Below, in pieces: positions 10,428-21,612 of a stretch of 44,733 nucleotides of DNA. The stretch covers positions 1 through 44,733 of the forward strand of contig CAJVZC010000007.1 of NCBI GenBank assembly GCA_913019935.1. Reading direction: 5' to 3'. The translations under genes were made by a program, and so were the position numbers. The notes under the pieces were generated by a model that saw only the letters and a program-made list of their open reading frames with translations, did not search any database and was not told the DNA's origin. Numbering within the stretch: position 1 is the first letter of the stretch; each line of letters opens with the position of its first letter. The DNA comes from an uncultured Methylococcales bacterium (GTDB taxonomy: Bacteria; Pseudomonadota; Gammaproteobacteria; Methylococcales; Methylomonadaceae).

Positions 10428-10891
10428 ACGTTTATTAATGAGTTAAGCAAAGTTAAAGGTATGCGTTGTCCGGATAAGTAGTGGTCTATAGATTCAAGGA
10501 CTAAAGGGCTGCGTAATTGTTTGGGGTGAAGATTTAAATGATCGTAGTCTAGCCAGTGGGTCGCAACAATGCCGTCGTCTAGAGAAAGTGATGGGTTGGG
10601 TTCAGAAACGGTTCCCGTAAAGCAGACCCGTAAAAATGTCGGGAATTGGATGTTTTTTCGCCACAATTGAATGGCAATCACTGCAGAGGGTACAAATTGG
10701 CAGGTGGTTTCTTCCAGCACTTCACGTTTGATAGCCGTAATAAGGTCTTCGCCGTCTTCTAGGTGTCCTGCCGGTTGATTGAAAACCAATTGTCCAGAAC
10801 AGTGCTCTTCTACCATTAGAAACTGTTGGTTTTTTTCGATGACTGCAGCAACAGTAACGTGGGGTTTCCAAATCGGATTAGGTTCGGTCAT
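10424..10891 (-). CDS. nudJ: NUDIX phosphatase, NudJ-like
   Basis: A 155-residue NUDIX hydrolase. The Nudix box runs from about G42 to residue 64, with GHLEDGEDL followed by REVLEET, and contains the REVLEE glutamates that bind metal. E. coli NudJ (153 residues) hydrolyses nucleoside di- and triphosphates and the thiamine precursor HMP-pyrophosphate, and lies next to mnmA exactly as here. The gene overlaps mnmA by 4 bases, consistent with one operon nudJ-mnmA-purB. The start ATG is preceded only by a weak ribosome binding site. Substrate preference is inferred from synteny and family. Confidence 0.9.
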   Translation of the reverse strand: MTEPNPIWKPHVTVAAVIEKNQQFLMVEEHCSGQLVFNQPAGHLEDGEDLITAIKREVLEETTCQFVPSAVIAIQLWRKNIQFPTFLRVCFTGTVSEPNPSLSLDDGIVATHWLDYDHLNLHPKQLRSPLVLESIDHYLSGQRIPLTLLNSLINV

Positions 10892-11002
10892 GAAATAAAA
10901 AGATTATGTAGCAATAGCTAAAAAACAAATTTGAGATATAATTTAATTTTAACATTTCACGACTTTCTTTGACGATAATCGTTGAATTATTTTTTGGTAT
11001 TT

Positions 11003-11326
11003 ATGTCTGATATTAATCCTAATGACAATAGTAGTGGCGATTTAGCTGTTCAAGATGTCATCCCTAAATTAAAGAAGCCGCCCTTGTACAAAGTTGTTTT
11101 ATTGAATGATGACTTTACGCCTATGGACTTTGTGGTCGATATTTTGGTACATTTCTTTTCAATGACTGAAGAAAAGGCGACACGTGTGATGTTGCATGTG
11201 CATACTCGAGGTGTTGGTATTTGTGGTGTTTTTTCTAAAGATGTTGCTGAAACAAAAGTAGAATTGGTTAATCAGCATGCTCGAGAGCATCAGCACCCCC
11301 TTAAATGTTCAATGGAAAAAGTATAA
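11003..11326 (+). CDS. clpS: ATP-dependent Clp protease adaptor ClpS
   Basis: A 107-residue adaptor that binds N-degrons and delivers them to ClpA. I chose ATG 11003 (MSDINPN) because it gives the usual family length; an in-frame TTG at 10982 would add seven hydrophobic residues with no obvious role. The core has [18 protein letters not shown], the acidic and hydrophobic pocket for N-terminal Leu, Phe, Tyr or Trp, and the TRGVGICG plus [14 protein letters not shown] region found in ClpS. It lies 8 bases ahead of clpA. The flexible N-terminal tail, needed for ClpA action, is present. A TATAAT-like -10 at 10937-10942 may serve it. Confidence 0.95.
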   Translation: MSDINPNDNSSGDLAVQDVIPKLKKPPLYKVVLLNDDFTPMDFVVDILVHFFSMTEEKATRVMLHVHTRGVGICGVFSKDVAETKVELVNQHAREHQHPLKCSMEKV

Positions 11327-11334
11327 TTTGAATT

Positions 11335-13605
11335 ATGTTAAGTAAAGAACTAGAAAATACCTTGAACCAGGCGTTTAAACAAGCGCATGCTAAATATCAT
11401 GAATTCATAACAGTCGAACACTTATTATTAGCGCTCATTGAAAATGAATCAGCCACCGAGGTGCTGGCCGTCTGTGACTGTAATGTTAGCGCGCTTAAAG
11501 CGGATATTGAACAATTTATTAATGATACTATTTCTCTTTTAGAGAAAGATTCTGGGCGTGAAACACAGCCAACACTGGGCTTTCAACGCGTATTACAGCG
11601 TGCGGTTTTTCATGTCCAGTCCTCCAATAAAAAAGAAGTTGACGGTGCTAACTTGTTGGTTGCTTTATTTAGTGAACAGGATTCACACGCGGTCTATTTG
11701 TTAAGTAAATATGATGTAACGCGTTTAGATATTGTTAATTATCTTTCTCATGGCACGAGTGAGAAGAACAGCGAAGATGCAAAATCTGTAGACCCAAAAA
11801 ATAATAATGAAGACGAAGCGACAGGGTCTTTACAGAAATATGCAACTAATTTAAATGTGTTGGCTCTCGAAGGGAAAATTGATCCTTTAATTGGACGTAG
11901 TGAAGAAATTGCAAGAACCTTGCAAATCCTTTGCCGTCGTCGAAAAAACAATCCTTTGTTAGTCGGTGATGCTGGTGTGGGTAAAACAGCGATTGCAGAA
12001 GGGTTGGCTAAAATGATTGTCGAAGAGGACGTCCCTGCATTTTTATTAGATAGTGTTGTTTACTCATTAGATATGGGTTCTTTAGTGGCAGGAACAAAAT
12101 ATCGCGGTGACTTTGAAAAGCGTTTGAAAGCACTGTTAGCCGGATTAAAGAAAGAACCGCACGCGATTCTTTTTATTGATGAGATTCATACCATTATTGG
12201 TGCGGGAGCGGCTTCTGGTGGCATGATGGATGCTTCTAATTTAATTAAACCTGTTTTAGCATCCGGGCAACTACGGTGTATTGGCTCTACGACTTATCAA
12301 GAATACAGAGGTGTTTTTGAAAAAGACCACGCTTTAGCACGTCGTTTTCAGAAAGTTGATGTGACTGAATCAAGTGTAGAAGAAACGATTGAAATTTTGA
12401 AAGGTTTAAAATCTCGATTTGAAGAGTTTCATGAGATTAAATATAGCTTGAAAAGTCTAGAGCAGGCAGCGCACTTATCTGACCGATTCATCACTGATCG
12501 ATGCTTGCCGGATAAAGCCATTGACGTGATTGATGAAGCAGGGGCGCAGCAGCGTTTATTACCTTCATCAGAACGATTAGCTTCTATTAGTCCCAGTGAG
12601 GTTGAAGCCATTATCGCTAAGATCGCACGTGTTCCTGAGAAAAATGTATCGTCTAGTGATAAAGGTGTTTTAGAGGATTTAGAGAAAAATCTTAAGTTAC
12701 TTGTTTACGGTCAGGACGAAGCGGTTTCTGCGCTATCATCGGCGATTAAATTGTCGCGTGCTGGTCTTCGTGATTCGATTAAAACAATTGGTTCTTTTTT
12801 GTTTTCTGGTCCTACCGGTGTTGGAAAAACAGAAGTTACAAAACAGTTATCTAAGGTTCTCGGTGTTGAGCTTATTCGCTTCGATATGTCGGAGTATATG
12901 GAAAGTCATACTGTATCAAGATTAATTGGCGCACCGCCAGGGTATGTTGGTTTTGATCAAGGTGGCTTGTTGACTGAGCAGGTTAATAAGCACCCTTATG
13001 CGGTTTTATTACTGGATGAGATTGAAAAAGCCCACCCTGATGTTTTTAATTTACTCTTGCAAGTAATGGATCACGGTACTTTGACGGATAATAATGGCAG
13101 AAAAGCTGATTTCCGTAATATTATCTTAGTGATGACGACTAATGCCGGTGCAGAGGAAGGGGCGCGAGCATCAATTGGTTTTACCCAGCAAGAGCATGCA
13201 GGGGATAGCCGAAAAGTCGTTGACAAAACATTCAGTCCTGAATTTCGTAATCGTTTAGATGCGGTGATTCAGTTTAAGCCCTTGAGTAATTCAATTATTA
13301 GGCATGTTGTTGATAAGTTTATTTTTGAACTGGAAAGTTTATTGACAGAAAAAAACGTAACGTTACTGTTGGACGAAGAGGCTCGGCAATGGTTAGCTTA
13401 TAACGGATGCGACACTAAAATGGGCGCGCGGCCTATGGCGCGACTTATTCAAGAAAGAATTAAGTCGCCGTTGGCTAATGAATTATTGTTTGGCAAGTTA
13501 GCACAAGGTGGTCATGTGCAGATCTCAGTTCGAGAGGACGATCTTTCGTTAGACGTTAAGAGTAAAGATTTAGTAGCACTTGACTCGCTGGCCGTAGAAA
13601 AATAA
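11335..13605 (+). CDS. clpA: ATP-dependent Clp protease ATP-binding subunit ClpA
   Basis: A 756-residue class I AAA+ unfoldase that feeds substrates into the ClpP peptidase. An N-terminal Clp_N repeat spans roughly residues 1-150, which is where ClpS docks. The first AAA module has Walker A GDAGVGKT at 211-218 and Walker B in ILFIDEIHT. The second has GPTGVGKT at 492-499 and LLLDEIEKAHPDVFN. No M-domain is visible between them, which excludes ClpB. Length agrees with E. coli ClpA (758). The gene follows clpS by 8 bases and ends 6 bases from the convergent infA. Assignment certain. Confidence 0.97.
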   Translation: MLSKELENTLNQAFKQAHAKYHEFITVEHLLLALIENESATEVLAVCDCNVSALKADIEQFINDTISLLEKDSGRETQPTLGFQRVLQRAVFHVQSSNKKEVDGANLLVALFSEQDSHAVYLLSKYDVTRLDIVNYLSHGTSEKNSEDAKSVDPKNNNEDEATGSLQKYATNLNVLALEGKIDPLIGRSEEIARTLQILCRRRKNNPLLVGDAGVGKTAIAEGLAKMIVEEDVPAFLLDSVVYSLDMGSLVAGTKYRGDFEKRLKALLAGLKKEPHAILFIDEIHTIIGAGAASGGMMDASNLIKPVLASGQLRCIGSTTYQEYRGVFEKDHALARRFQKVDVTESSVEETIEILKGLKSRFEEFHEIKYSLKSLEQAAHLSDRFITDRCLPDKAIDVIDEAGAQQRLLPSSERLASISPSEVEAIIAKIARVPEKNVSSSDKGVLEDLEKNLKLLVYGQDEAVSALSSAIKLSRAGLRDSIKTIGSFLFSGPTGVGKTEVTKQLSKVLGVELIRFDMSEYMESHTVSRLIGAPPGYVGFDQGGLLTEQVNKHPYAVLLLDEIEKAHPDVFNLLLQVMDHGTLTDNNGRKADFRNIILVMTTNAGAEEGARASIGFTQQEHAGDSRKVVDKTFSPEFRNRLDAVIQFKPLSNSIIRHVVDKFIFELESLLTEKNVTLLLDEEARQWLAYNGCDTKMGARPMARLIQERIKSPLANELLFGKLAQGGHVQISVREDDLSLDVKSKDLVALDSLAVEK

Positions 13606-13611
13606 CGGTGT

Positions 13612-13830
13612 TTAACGGCCTCTAAAAGTAATTCGACCTTTGGTAAGATCATAAGGGGTCATTTCAACTTTGACTTGGTCGCCGGTTAAGATGCGGATGT
13701 AATGTTTACGCATTTTCCCTGATATGTGAGCAGTAATAACGTGACCGTTTTCTAGTTCCACGCGAAACATGGTGTTAGGTAGCGTGTCAATTACCTTGCC
13801 TTCCATTTCAATTTGATCTTCTTTTGCCAT
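13612..13830 (-). CDS. infA: Translation initiation factor IF-1
   Basis: A 72-residue OB-fold protein that binds the ribosomal A site during initiation. The whole sequence ([20 protein letters not shown] at the start, [20 protein letters not shown] near the end) is the canonical gammaproteobacterial IF-1. It converges with clpA, 6 bases apart, as in E. coli. Downstream of it on the minus strand come bpt and aat. Certain. Confidence 0.98.
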   Translation of the reverse strand: MAKEDQIEMEGKVIDTLPNTMFRVELENGHVITAHISGKMRKHYIRILTGDQVKVEMTPYDLTKGRITFRGR

Positions 13831-13936
13831 TTGTGTTGCGCACCGTAGTTAATTTAATCATTAATTATAACATTGTACTTGTCTGATAGACAGTCCTTAA
13901 AAAGCAAGGGCCTTTTTTAAAAAGAGGTTATAGCGG

Positions 13937-14656
13937 CTATCGGCTAATTGGCTCACCCTTTTGGTACAAATGCCATTGGTCATGAGTAAAGGCCTCTATC
14001 GGTCGGTAATTGGCTTTATAGGCCATGTTCTGACAAGGCTCTATCCAATATCCGAGGTAGACCCAGGTTAGTTTTTGGCATGATGCATAGTGGATCATTT
14101 TCAGGATAGCAAAATGTCCTAAGCTGAAATGTTGGAAATCAGGGTCGTAGAAGGTGTAAACGGCTGAAAACGCACTGTCGATTTGATCGATAACGGCAAT
14201 GCCGACAAGTGTGCTATTTATCCGTATTTCCATAAACAAGGTATTACACCAAGGTCCGGTTAAGAAATTCAAGTAGTCATCTTTTGAGAGTTGACTCATT
14301 TCGCCGTCGGGGTGGCGACTATTTTGATAACGGAGGTAAATTTTAAAATGTTGTTCGTTAAAAGCGGCAGGAATTAATCGTGTTGTTGTTTGCGTATTTT
14401 TGTTGATAATTCGTTTTTGGCTTTTTGAGGGTTTGAATAAATTAACCGGTACCCTTAATGAAATACAGTCTTGGCAATGGTGGCAATGAGGTCGGTATAA
14501 CTGTTCTCCACTACGCCTAAAGCCCAGAGTAATTAAATGTGTGTATAGATTGTTAATGGGGGGTAATTCAGGGTGCACATAGAGTAGACGGGCTTGTTTT
14601 TCATTTTGATAGTTGCAAGGGTGCTCAACACCATCAATGACGGGGATATTAGTCAT
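13937..14656 (-). CDS. bpt: Aspartate/glutamate leucyl-transferase (Bpt)
   Basis: A 239-residue aminoacyl-tRNA-protein transferase with the ATE1-type fold. Bpt moves leucine from Leu-tRNA onto proteins starting with Asp or Glu, turning them into substrates for ClpS and ClpAP. The N-terminal cysteine cluster CHHCQDCISLRVPV (about residues 59-72) and the C-terminal acyltransferase-like part (LGYWIEPCQNMAYKANYRP) are diagnostic. It overlaps aat by 8 bases, and the pair lies beside clpSA, so the whole N-degron route is encoded together. The 105 bases between bpt and infA hold no clear signal. Strong assignment; the Bpt versus arginyl-transferase choice rests on the bacterial family. Confidence 0.93.
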   Translation of the reverse strand: MTNIPVIDGVEHPCNYQNEKQARLLYVHPELPPINNLYTHLITLGFRRSGEQLYRPHCHHCQDCISLRVPVNLFKPSKSQKRIINKNTQTTTRLIPAAFNEQHFKIYLRYQNSRHPDGEMSQLSKDDYLNFLTGPWCNTLFMEIRINSTLVGIAVIDQIDSAFSAVYTFYDPDFQHFSLGHFAILKMIHYASCQKLTWVYLGYWIEPCQNMAYKANYRPIEAFTHDQWHLYQKGEPISR

Positions 14657-15350
14657 GTGCTATTTTTCTCCAAGCGTCTACAGCGGTATATCTGGTGCTG
14701 TATTGATTAACTAAAGCAATGAATTCATCACGAGGAAGTTCTTGGGCACCCCAGTTTATTAAGTGCTCTGATTTAACTTGGCAGTCGATGAGTTGGTAGT
14801 TCCATTCGCGAAGTTTCCCAATTAAAAAATAGAACGCCAATTTTGAGGCATTACTTTCAGTATGGAACATGGATTCACCAAAAAAAACTTGTCCTATACC
14901 GAGACCGTAAAGGCCGCCTACCAACGTATTATTACGATACACTTCAATAGAATGTGCTACCCCAATATTATGTAGAGTTTGATAGGCGTTAATCATTTCC
15001 GGTGATATCCACGTTTCGGTTTGGGTTTTTCGGGGCATTGCGCAGGCTTTTATGACCGCATTAAAGGATTGATCAATACGGACGGTGAAATTATTTTTTC
15101 TGGCTAAGCGTTGCAAACTTTTTGAGGGCTTAAATTGGTTGGGTAAAAGGCAGAGTCTGGGGTTGGGTGACCACCATAATAGCGGGTCGCCGGGGTTATA
15201 CCATGGGAAAATACCGTGTTTGTAGGCGTTAATCAGCCTTTCAGGACTTAGGCAACCTCCGACAGCAATTAAGCCATCGGGATCTTTTAAAGCGTGTTTA
15301 ACTCTTGGAAAGGGTTGCTCTGGAAGGTTGGGGTCCAGGTATGTGAGCAT
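14649..15350 (-). CDS. aat: Leucyl/phenylalanyl-tRNA-protein transferase
   Basis: A 233-residue cytosolic enzyme that transfers Leu or Phe from tRNA to proteins with N-terminal Lys or Arg, making them ClpS substrates. Family motifs: FPRVKHALKDPDGLIAVGG near residues 14-32, HGIFPWYN at about 45-52, LLWWSPNPR, and LVGGLYGLGIGQVFFGESMF in the catalytic half. Length matches E. coli Aat (234). It is upstream of, and overlaps by 8 bases, bpt, a translational-coupling arrangement. The gene is just downstream of trxB. Certain. Confidence 0.96.
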   Translation of the reverse strand: MLTYLDPNLPEQPFPRVKHALKDPDGLIAVGGCLSPERLINAYKHGIFPWYNPGDPLLWWSPNPRLCLLPNQFKPSKSLQRLARKNNFTVRIDQSFNAVIKACAMPRKTQTETWISPEMINAYQTLHNIGVAHSIEVYRNNTLVGGLYGLGIGQVFFGESMFHTESNASKLAFYFLIGKLREWNYQLIDCQVKSEHLINWGAQELPRDEFIALVNQYSTRYTAVDAWRKIAHD

Positions 15351-15388
15351 AAAGACTCCTGCTCACTTAATTAAAAGTACAGATAGCT

Positions 15389-16348
<960 letters not shown>

Positions 16349-16392
16349 TTAGATTTTCTCCACAAAGATCGATGTTAAGCAATTTTTTGCAT

Positions 16393-16421
16393 ATTATGAC
16401 GATGACAGTCGATTAGGTAAA
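16393..16421 (-). promoter_or_regulatory. trxB promoter
   Basis: On the minus strand TTTACC (16416-16421) and CATAAT (16393-16398) are 17 bases apart. The start near 16386 would give a 38-base leader to trxB. The rest of the 210-base trxB-ftsK space has AT-rich sequence but no clear ftsK promoter. Confidence 0.55.
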
Positions 16422-16558
16422 GTTTGAGATTAAATTTTTATAAATTAGTCTCCAAAAGTTTTCTTTTGAGGTGTGATTAAGTTAATGTGCTATGAAATAA
16501 AAAGATCCTATGATACTGTTATATATAACTAAAAAATGGATATTAAATTAGAAATAGC

Positions 16559-18949
16559 ATGGCTGCGATAATTAAAGAAAATACCTCAACAGGTTTGCGT
16601 GAAATGGGCGTTATAGTCTTTCTCACTTGGGCGGCTTTTGTTTTTATTGCCTTGGTAACGTTTAGTTATGAAGACTCTGGGTGGACACACAGTGGTAGTG
16701 GCGGTTCGATCAATAATGCCTGTGGCGTTATGGGTGCATGGGTTGCAGATTTTTTATTCAGTTTGTTAGGGCTTAGTGCATTCTTTTTCCCGGTGATGAT
16801 TGCTTGGCATGGGTATCAATTATTCGTTGGGCGGTCGATTCGTCAAACGCATTGGGGGGTCGGGTCACATTGGAGTGGTTTTGTCTTATCAAGCCTGGCC
16901 ATTTCGACGTTAGCGTATTTGTATATTCTACGTTTAGGTTTTCCAATGCCAAATGGAGCAGGGGGTATTATAGGTGAGGAGTTAGGAAACTTGTTGGTCG
17001 TGATTTTAGGCCATTCAGGAGTCACTTTAGTGCTGTTATCCATTTTGCTTGGCGGAGTCACATTGTTAACCAATTTGTCATGGCTAGCTGTTATTGATGG
17101 TGTTGGTAAATATGCATTATTAATTATTCGATTTTTAGCGCAAAAAATTAATGTCTGGGGCGTTCGGTGCAATGTGTATGTTAAATCCTATTTTCAACGT
17201 ACCACAAAAGTCGTAGACGATATTTCAGGAGTCGGTTCGTCACGAACCCAAAAACCGAATCTGCTGAGAAATTCAAGAGCTAATAAAGCCCGTGTTGAAC
17301 CGACAGTAGGGGGTTTTGAATCCACGAGTAATATTGAACCGGTAATGACTCTGATTGAACCTTCATCAGTAGATGTCATTGATCCTCCTATGACATTTAG
17401 CTCATTCCCTGCTAAAAAGCATCTAAGTCGTCGGAAGGTCAAAAAGATACCCGCGGCGAATGAGGGCTTACCTCAATTATCCCTTTTAGATCAGTATTTT
17501 AACACCACAAAAGGATATTCTGAGAGTGCCTTACAAGACATGTCTCGATTGGTTGAGAATATTTTAATCGATTTCAATGTCGACGTGAATGTGGTCGCTG
17601 TAAACCCAGGGCCTGTTGTAACGCGCTTTGAATTACAGCTAGCTGCTGGAATTAAAGTGAGTCGTATTAGTGGTCTAGCTAAAGATCTTGCAAGGGCGTT
17701 GTCTGTCACCAGTGTTCGGATTGTTGAGATAATTCCCGGTAAAACCGTTATTGGTCTTGAAATCCCTAACAAAGAGCGAGAAATGGTTTCATTACGTGAG
17801 ATTTTTTCGTCATCGGTTTATCAAGAATCTAATTCAGCGTTAACGTTGGCGTTAGGTAAGGATATCTCAGGTACTCCAGTCATTGCAGATTTAGCTAAAA
17901 TGCCTCATTTATTGGTAGCAGGAACAACGGGCTCTGGAAAATCAGTTGCCATCAATACCATGATTTTAAGTTTGTTGTATAAATCTACGCCTGCCGATGT
18001 GCGAATGATTATGATCGACCCCAAAATGCTTGAGTTGTCTGTTTATGAAGGCATTCCCCACTTATTAACACCTGTTGTGACAGATATGAAAGATGCGGCC
18101 AATGCGCTACGTTGGTCGGTTGCTGAAATGGAAAGGCGGTATCGATTAATGTCTTTGCTGGGTGTTCGAAATGTTGAGGGTTTTAATAAACTGGTCAAAG
18201 AGGCTGAGGCCCGTGGGGAGCCCATTAAAGATCCTTTATTTAAACCTGAGATGGGCTTAGTAGAAAACCAAGAGCACCCAGTTTTAGAACCCTTGCCTAA
18301 TATAGTTATCGTTATCGACGAATTAGCCGATATGATGATGATTGTGGGTAAAAAGGTAGAAGAACTTATCGCTCGGTTAGCTCAAAAAGCACGTGCTTCT
18401 GGGTTGCATTTGATTCTGGCTACCCAACGGCCTTCTGTGGATGTCTTGACCGGGTTGATTAAAGCAAACGTCCCTTCTCGTATTTCTTTTCAGGTTTCAT
18501 CTAAGATTGACTCTAGAACGATTATTGATCAAGCAGGTGCGGAATCCTTGTTAGGCAATGGGGATATGCTATTTATGCCCTCGGGTACGAGTTTACCAAT
18601 CCGAGCCCATGGCGCATTTGTGAACGATCATGAGGTTCATCAAATTGTTTCTTTTCTGAAGGAAACGGGCCCGACAGATTACTTGGATTTAGTCGTTAAT
18701 GATACGGCTGATCAACTTGGTAGCGTCTTTGGCCATATTGAGAGTGAGGCAGATCCTATTTATGATCAAGCTGTGAGCTTTGTCACTGAAACGCGAAAAG
18801 CTTCTATTTCTAGTGTGCAAAGGCGCTTTAAGGTGGGGTATAACCGTGCTGCACGTTTAATTGAAGATATGGAAGCAGCAGGGGTGGTGACATCGCCTGA
18901 ATCTAATGGCAGTCGTCAGGTTATAGCGCCGGCTCCTCCGAGTCTTTAA
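16559..18949 (+). CDS. ftsK: DNA translocase FtsK
   Basis: A 796-residue septum-located DNA pump that resolves chromosome dimers with XerCD at division. The N-terminal part has four hydrophobic spans (about residues 20-45, 60-90, 100-125, 145-180), then a linker of around 130 residues rich in Ser, Pro and Lys, and a motor with Walker A GTTGSGKS at 455-462 and the FtsK/SpoIIIE pattern [18 protein letters not shown]. The C-terminal gamma winged-helix ([19 protein letters not shown], about residues 758-776) recognises KOPS. The linker is short compared with E. coli FtsK (1329 residues in total), as in many bacteria. The 3' end overlaps convergent queG by 29 bases. Certain. Confidence 0.96.
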   Translation: MAAIIKENTSTGLREMGVIVFLTWAAFVFIALVTFSYEDSGWTHSGSGGSINNACGVMGAWVADFLFSLLGLSAFFFPVMIAWHGYQLFVGRSIRQTHWGVGSHWSGFVLSSLAISTLAYLYILRLGFPMPNGAGGIIGEELGNLLVVILGHSGVTLVLLSILLGGVTLLTNLSWLAVIDGVGKYALLIIRFLAQKINVWGVRCNVYVKSYFQRTTKVVDDISGVGSSRTQKPNLLRNSRANKARVEPTVGGFESTSNIEPVMTLIEPSSVDVIDPPMTFSSFPAKKHLSRRKVKKIPAANEGLPQLSLLDQYFNTTKGYSESALQDMSRLVENILIDFNVDVNVVAVNPGPVVTRFELQLAAGIKVSRISGLAKDLARALSVTSVRIVEIIPGKTVIGLEIPNKEREMVSLREIFSSSVYQESNSALTLALGKDISGTPVIADLAKMPHLLVAGTTGSGKSVAINTMILSLLYKSTPADVRMIMIDPKMLELSVYEGIPHLLTPVVTDMKDAANALRWSVAEMERRYRLMSLLGVRNVEGFNKLVKEAEARGEPIKDPLFKPEMGLVENQEHPVLEPLPNIVIVIDELADMMMIVGKKVEELIARLAQKARASGLHLILATQRPSVDVLTGLIKANVPSRISFQVSSKIDSRTIIDQAGAESLLGNGDMLFMPSGTSLPIRAHGAFVNDHEVHQIVSFLKETGPTDYLDLVVNDTADQLGSVFGHIESEADPIYDQAVSFVTETRKASISSVQRRFKVGYNRAARLIEDMEAAGVVTSPESNGSRQVIAPAPPSL

Positions 18950-20018
18950 TAGGACGGTTACGGGTGCTCTGTTGGTGCTTTAGTGCCCAGCGGACATGTT
19001 CTTGGACAAGCTCTGAAGGATTATCGCGGTGCTTTAATAGTGCTTGTGTAATTAACTGACGGGGTTTTGCATTACCTAAGGCAACTGCAATATTACGTAA
19101 CCAACGATGATGGCCAATACGTCGAATGGCAGAGCCTTCTGTTTTTTTAAGAAAGGTTGTTTCATCCCAAGAAAATAAATTAACGAGTTGGCTCGAATCT
19201 AAATTATGTCGGGGATTAAAATCAGGGTTTTGAGTCGTTTTAGCAAAACGATTCCAAGGGCATATGAGTTGACAATCATCGCAACCATAGATTCTATTGC
19301 CAATTAAAGGACGTAATGGCTCGGGAATAGAACCGTGAAGTTCAATGGTTAAATAAGATATGCATCGCCTAGCATCCAGTTGATAAGGCGCAATAATCGC
19401 TTGCGTAGGACAGATATCAATACAAGCTACACAGTCACCGCAGTGTGAACTGGTTGCAGAATCAATGGGCAATTCAAGGTCAGTATAGATCTCGCCTAAA
19501 AAGAACCACGATCCAGCCTGTTTATTAATCAGATTAGTATGCTTGCCAATCCAGCCTAGCCCTGCTTTTTCAGCAATGGCTTTTTCAAGTACCGGTGCGC
19601 TATCGACAAAGGCTCGGTACCCAAAAGGACCAATTTCTTCTTCAATCCGAGAACATAGTTTTTGTAATCGATTTCTAATGACTTTGTGGTAATCTCGACC
19701 CAAAGCATAACGTGAAATAAAGCCGTCTTCAGCACTTGCTAAGGCGGTATGTATGTCTTTTTGATTTTCAGGTAAGTAGTCCATGCGAACAGAGATAATG
19801 CTGTTAGTCCCTGGAATTAGTAATTCTGGATCACTTCTTTTCTTGCCATGTTTGACCATGTAATGCAATTGACCGTGATAGTCTTTTTTTATCCAGTTAT
19901 CGAGGTGTTGTTCTGCCTCTGTCAGTGATGTATCGGAAATCCCCACTTGTTGGAAACCCAGTTCCACGCCCCATTTTTTAATGTTTTGAGTGAGGCTGTG
20001 TCGGTTTAGTGTTGCCAT
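18921..20018 (-). CDS. queG: Epoxyqueuosine reductase
   Basis: A 365-residue cobalamin-dependent iron-sulfur enzyme that completes queuosine in tRNA. Two ferredoxin-type sites are seen: C193, C196, C199 and C203 ([14 protein letters not shown]), and C246, C249 and C253 ([14 protein letters not shown]). [10 protein letters not shown] places the catalytic aspartate at D139. The gene converges on ftsK, overlapping its last 29 bases, and faces nnr-tsaE divergently with a 115-base space, the arrangement of E. coli queG-nnr. A HEAT-like C-terminal helix region ([12 protein letters not shown]) is present. Certain. Confidence 0.96.
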   Translation of the reverse strand: MATLNRHSLTQNIKKWGVELGFQQVGISDTSLTEAEQHLDNWIKKDYHGQLHYMVKHGKKRSDPELLIPGTNSIISVRMDYLPENQKDIHTALASAEDGFISRYALGRDYHKVIRNRLQKLCSRIEEEIGPFGYRAFVDSAPVLEKAIAEKAGLGWIGKHTNLINKQAGSWFFLGEIYTDLELPIDSATSSHCGDCVACIDICPTQAIIAPYQLDARRCISYLTIELHGSIPEPLRPLIGNRIYGCDDCQLICPWNRFAKTTQNPDFNPRHNLDSSQLVNLFSWDETTFLKKTEGSAIRRIGHHRWLRNIAVALGNAKPRQLITQALLKHRDNPSELVQEHVRWALKHQQSTRNRPIKDSEEPAL

Positions 20019-20133
20019 GATTGATTGGGTGAAAGGGGTCTAAAATTGACAGTATACCGCTTTGATTGCTGTGGGACAGTTAATACCCTATGATGAATGA
20101 AATTGTTTTGATGGCGGTTAAGGAGTTAGGGCA

Positions 20134-21612
20134 GTGGCAAGTAATGATCTTAAACAATTGCCTTCGGAATTATACAGTGCTAAGCAAGTACAGGAATTAG
20201 ATCGTGTTGCTATTGCAGAATATGGTATCGATGGTTTTTCTTTAATGGCAAGGGCTGGACTAGCCGTAGTTGATTTGATTGATATTTATTACCCCGACGC
20301 TTGTATTATTCATGTTTTTTGTGGCTCGGGTAATAATGGTGGTGATGGTTTTGTGGTGGCGAATGAAGTACTTAAGAAAGGGTTAAAGCCCGTTGTTTTT
20401 TTACTGTGTCCAGTAGCAAAGGTTACTGGTGATGCACGTTTGGCACTGGATGAATATTTATTATCAGGCGGTGCAATAGAAACACAGAATGTAGCGGTGA
20501 CCTTACACTGTGATGTTATCGTTGATGCTTTATTAGGGATAGGATTATCGCGCACAGTTTCTGGGCAATTTGAAACGCTAATAGAGCATATCAACAAATC
20601 GGGTAGACCGGTTGTTGCAATTGATATTCCCTCTGGATTAAATGCCGATACCGGTCAACCAATGCCTTGTGCTGTTGTTGCACAGCAAACAATCACTTTT
20701 ATTGGTTTGAAAAAAGGGATGGTTACCGGTCAAGCCAGTGCTTTTTGCGGGGAATTATTTTTTTCCGCGTTGGCTATACCTCGGGGAGTCTTTGGCTGTT
20801 GTCAGCGGCAAGCGGTATTAACCTCTCATGTTTCTTTGCCTACTCGTAATCGTTATGCGCATAAAGGGAATTTTGGTCATGTGGTCTTGGTTGGTGGGGA
20901 TTATGGTTATCATGGCGCTATACAATTAGCCGCTGAGGCATCAACCCGAGCTGGAGCAGGGTTAGTATCGGTGGCGACGCGGAGAGATCATGCGAGGCAC
21001 ATGGTCCATAGGTGTCCTGAGATAATGGTTCATGGCGTGGAGCAAAGTCAGGCACTCTCTGCGGTACTAAATAAAGGGAGCGTAATTGCAATAGGCCCGG
21101 GGTTGGGTCAGAAAAACTGGGGAGAGTCATTGTTTGAGGTTAGCTTGGCCACGCAACAACCTAAAATTCTTGATGCAGATGCATTAAATATTTTAGCTAA
21201 ACGGGGGAGCTTTAGCAATAATTGGATCTTAACACCGCATCCTGGTGAAGCCGCAAGGTTAATGCATTGTTCGGTTGATGAGATTCAGCGAGACCGATAT
21301 ACTGCAGCTAGGAATATTCAGGCCAAATATGGGGGGATTGTCTTACTTAAAGGTCCGGGGACGATTATTACCGATGGGAACATCACAAAAGTAACGATGA
21401 CAGGTAATCCGGGTATGGCTTGCGGTGGAATGGGTGATCTATTAACCGGTATAATAGCTGCTTTGGTAGCGCAAAAAATGCCGTTAATGGATGCTGCAGT
21501 TTGTGGTGCCTTTTTACATGGTAGAGCAGGCGACAAGGCCGCTTTGCAGGGTGAGCGTGGACTACTTGCAAGTGATTTGATGCCTTTTATTAGAACAGTC
21601 GTAAATGAATAA
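20134..21612 (+). CDS. nnr: Bifunctional NAD(P)H-hydrate repair enzyme (epimerase/dehydratase)
   Basis: A 492-residue two-domain enzyme. The N-terminal YjeF_N half (to about residue 220) epimerises damaged NAD(P)HX and contains FCGSGNNGGDGFVVAN. The C-terminal ribokinase-like half dehydrates it in an ATP- or ADP-dependent way and shows AIGPGLGQ, ILTPHPGEAARL, and GNPGMACGGMGDLLTG. The start is GTG at 20134, eight bases after an AAGGAG ribosome binding site, which supports this start over the internal ATGs. Its stop overlaps the tsaE start (TAATG), so the two are coupled. Same order as E. coli yjeF-yjeE-amiB. Certain. Confidence 0.96.
   Translation: MASNDLKQLPSELYSAKQVQELDRVAIAEYGIDGFSLMARAGLAVVDLIDIYYPDACIIHVFCGSGNNGGDGFVVANEVLKKGLKPVVFLLCPVAKVTGDARLALDEYLLSGGAIETQNVAVTLHCDVIVDALLGIGLSRTVSGQFETLIEHINKSGRPVVAIDIPSGLNADTGQPMPCAVVAQQTITFIGLKKGMVTGQASAFCGELFFSALAIPRGVFGCCQRQAVLTSHVSLPTRNRYAHKGNFGHVVLVGGDYGYHGAIQLAAEASTRAGAGLVSVATRRDHARHMVHRCPEIMVHGVEQSQALSAVLNKGSVIAIGPGLGQKNWGESLFEVSLATQQPKILDADALNILAKRGSFSNNWILTPHPGEAARLMHCSVDEIQRDRYTAARNIQAKYGGIVLLKGPGTIITDGNITKVTMTGNPGMACGGMGDLLTGIIAALVAQKMPLMDAAVCGAFLHGRAGDKAALQGERGLLASDLMPFIRTVVNE

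Noticed and set aside
10982-11002. Upstream TTG start for clpS
   Set aside because: It adds seven hydrophobic residues; ATG 11003 gives the normal family length.
13890-13925. Possible terminator between bpt and infA
   Set aside because: AAAAAG and CTTTTT could pair but the stem is only six mostly A-T pairs and would be too weak.
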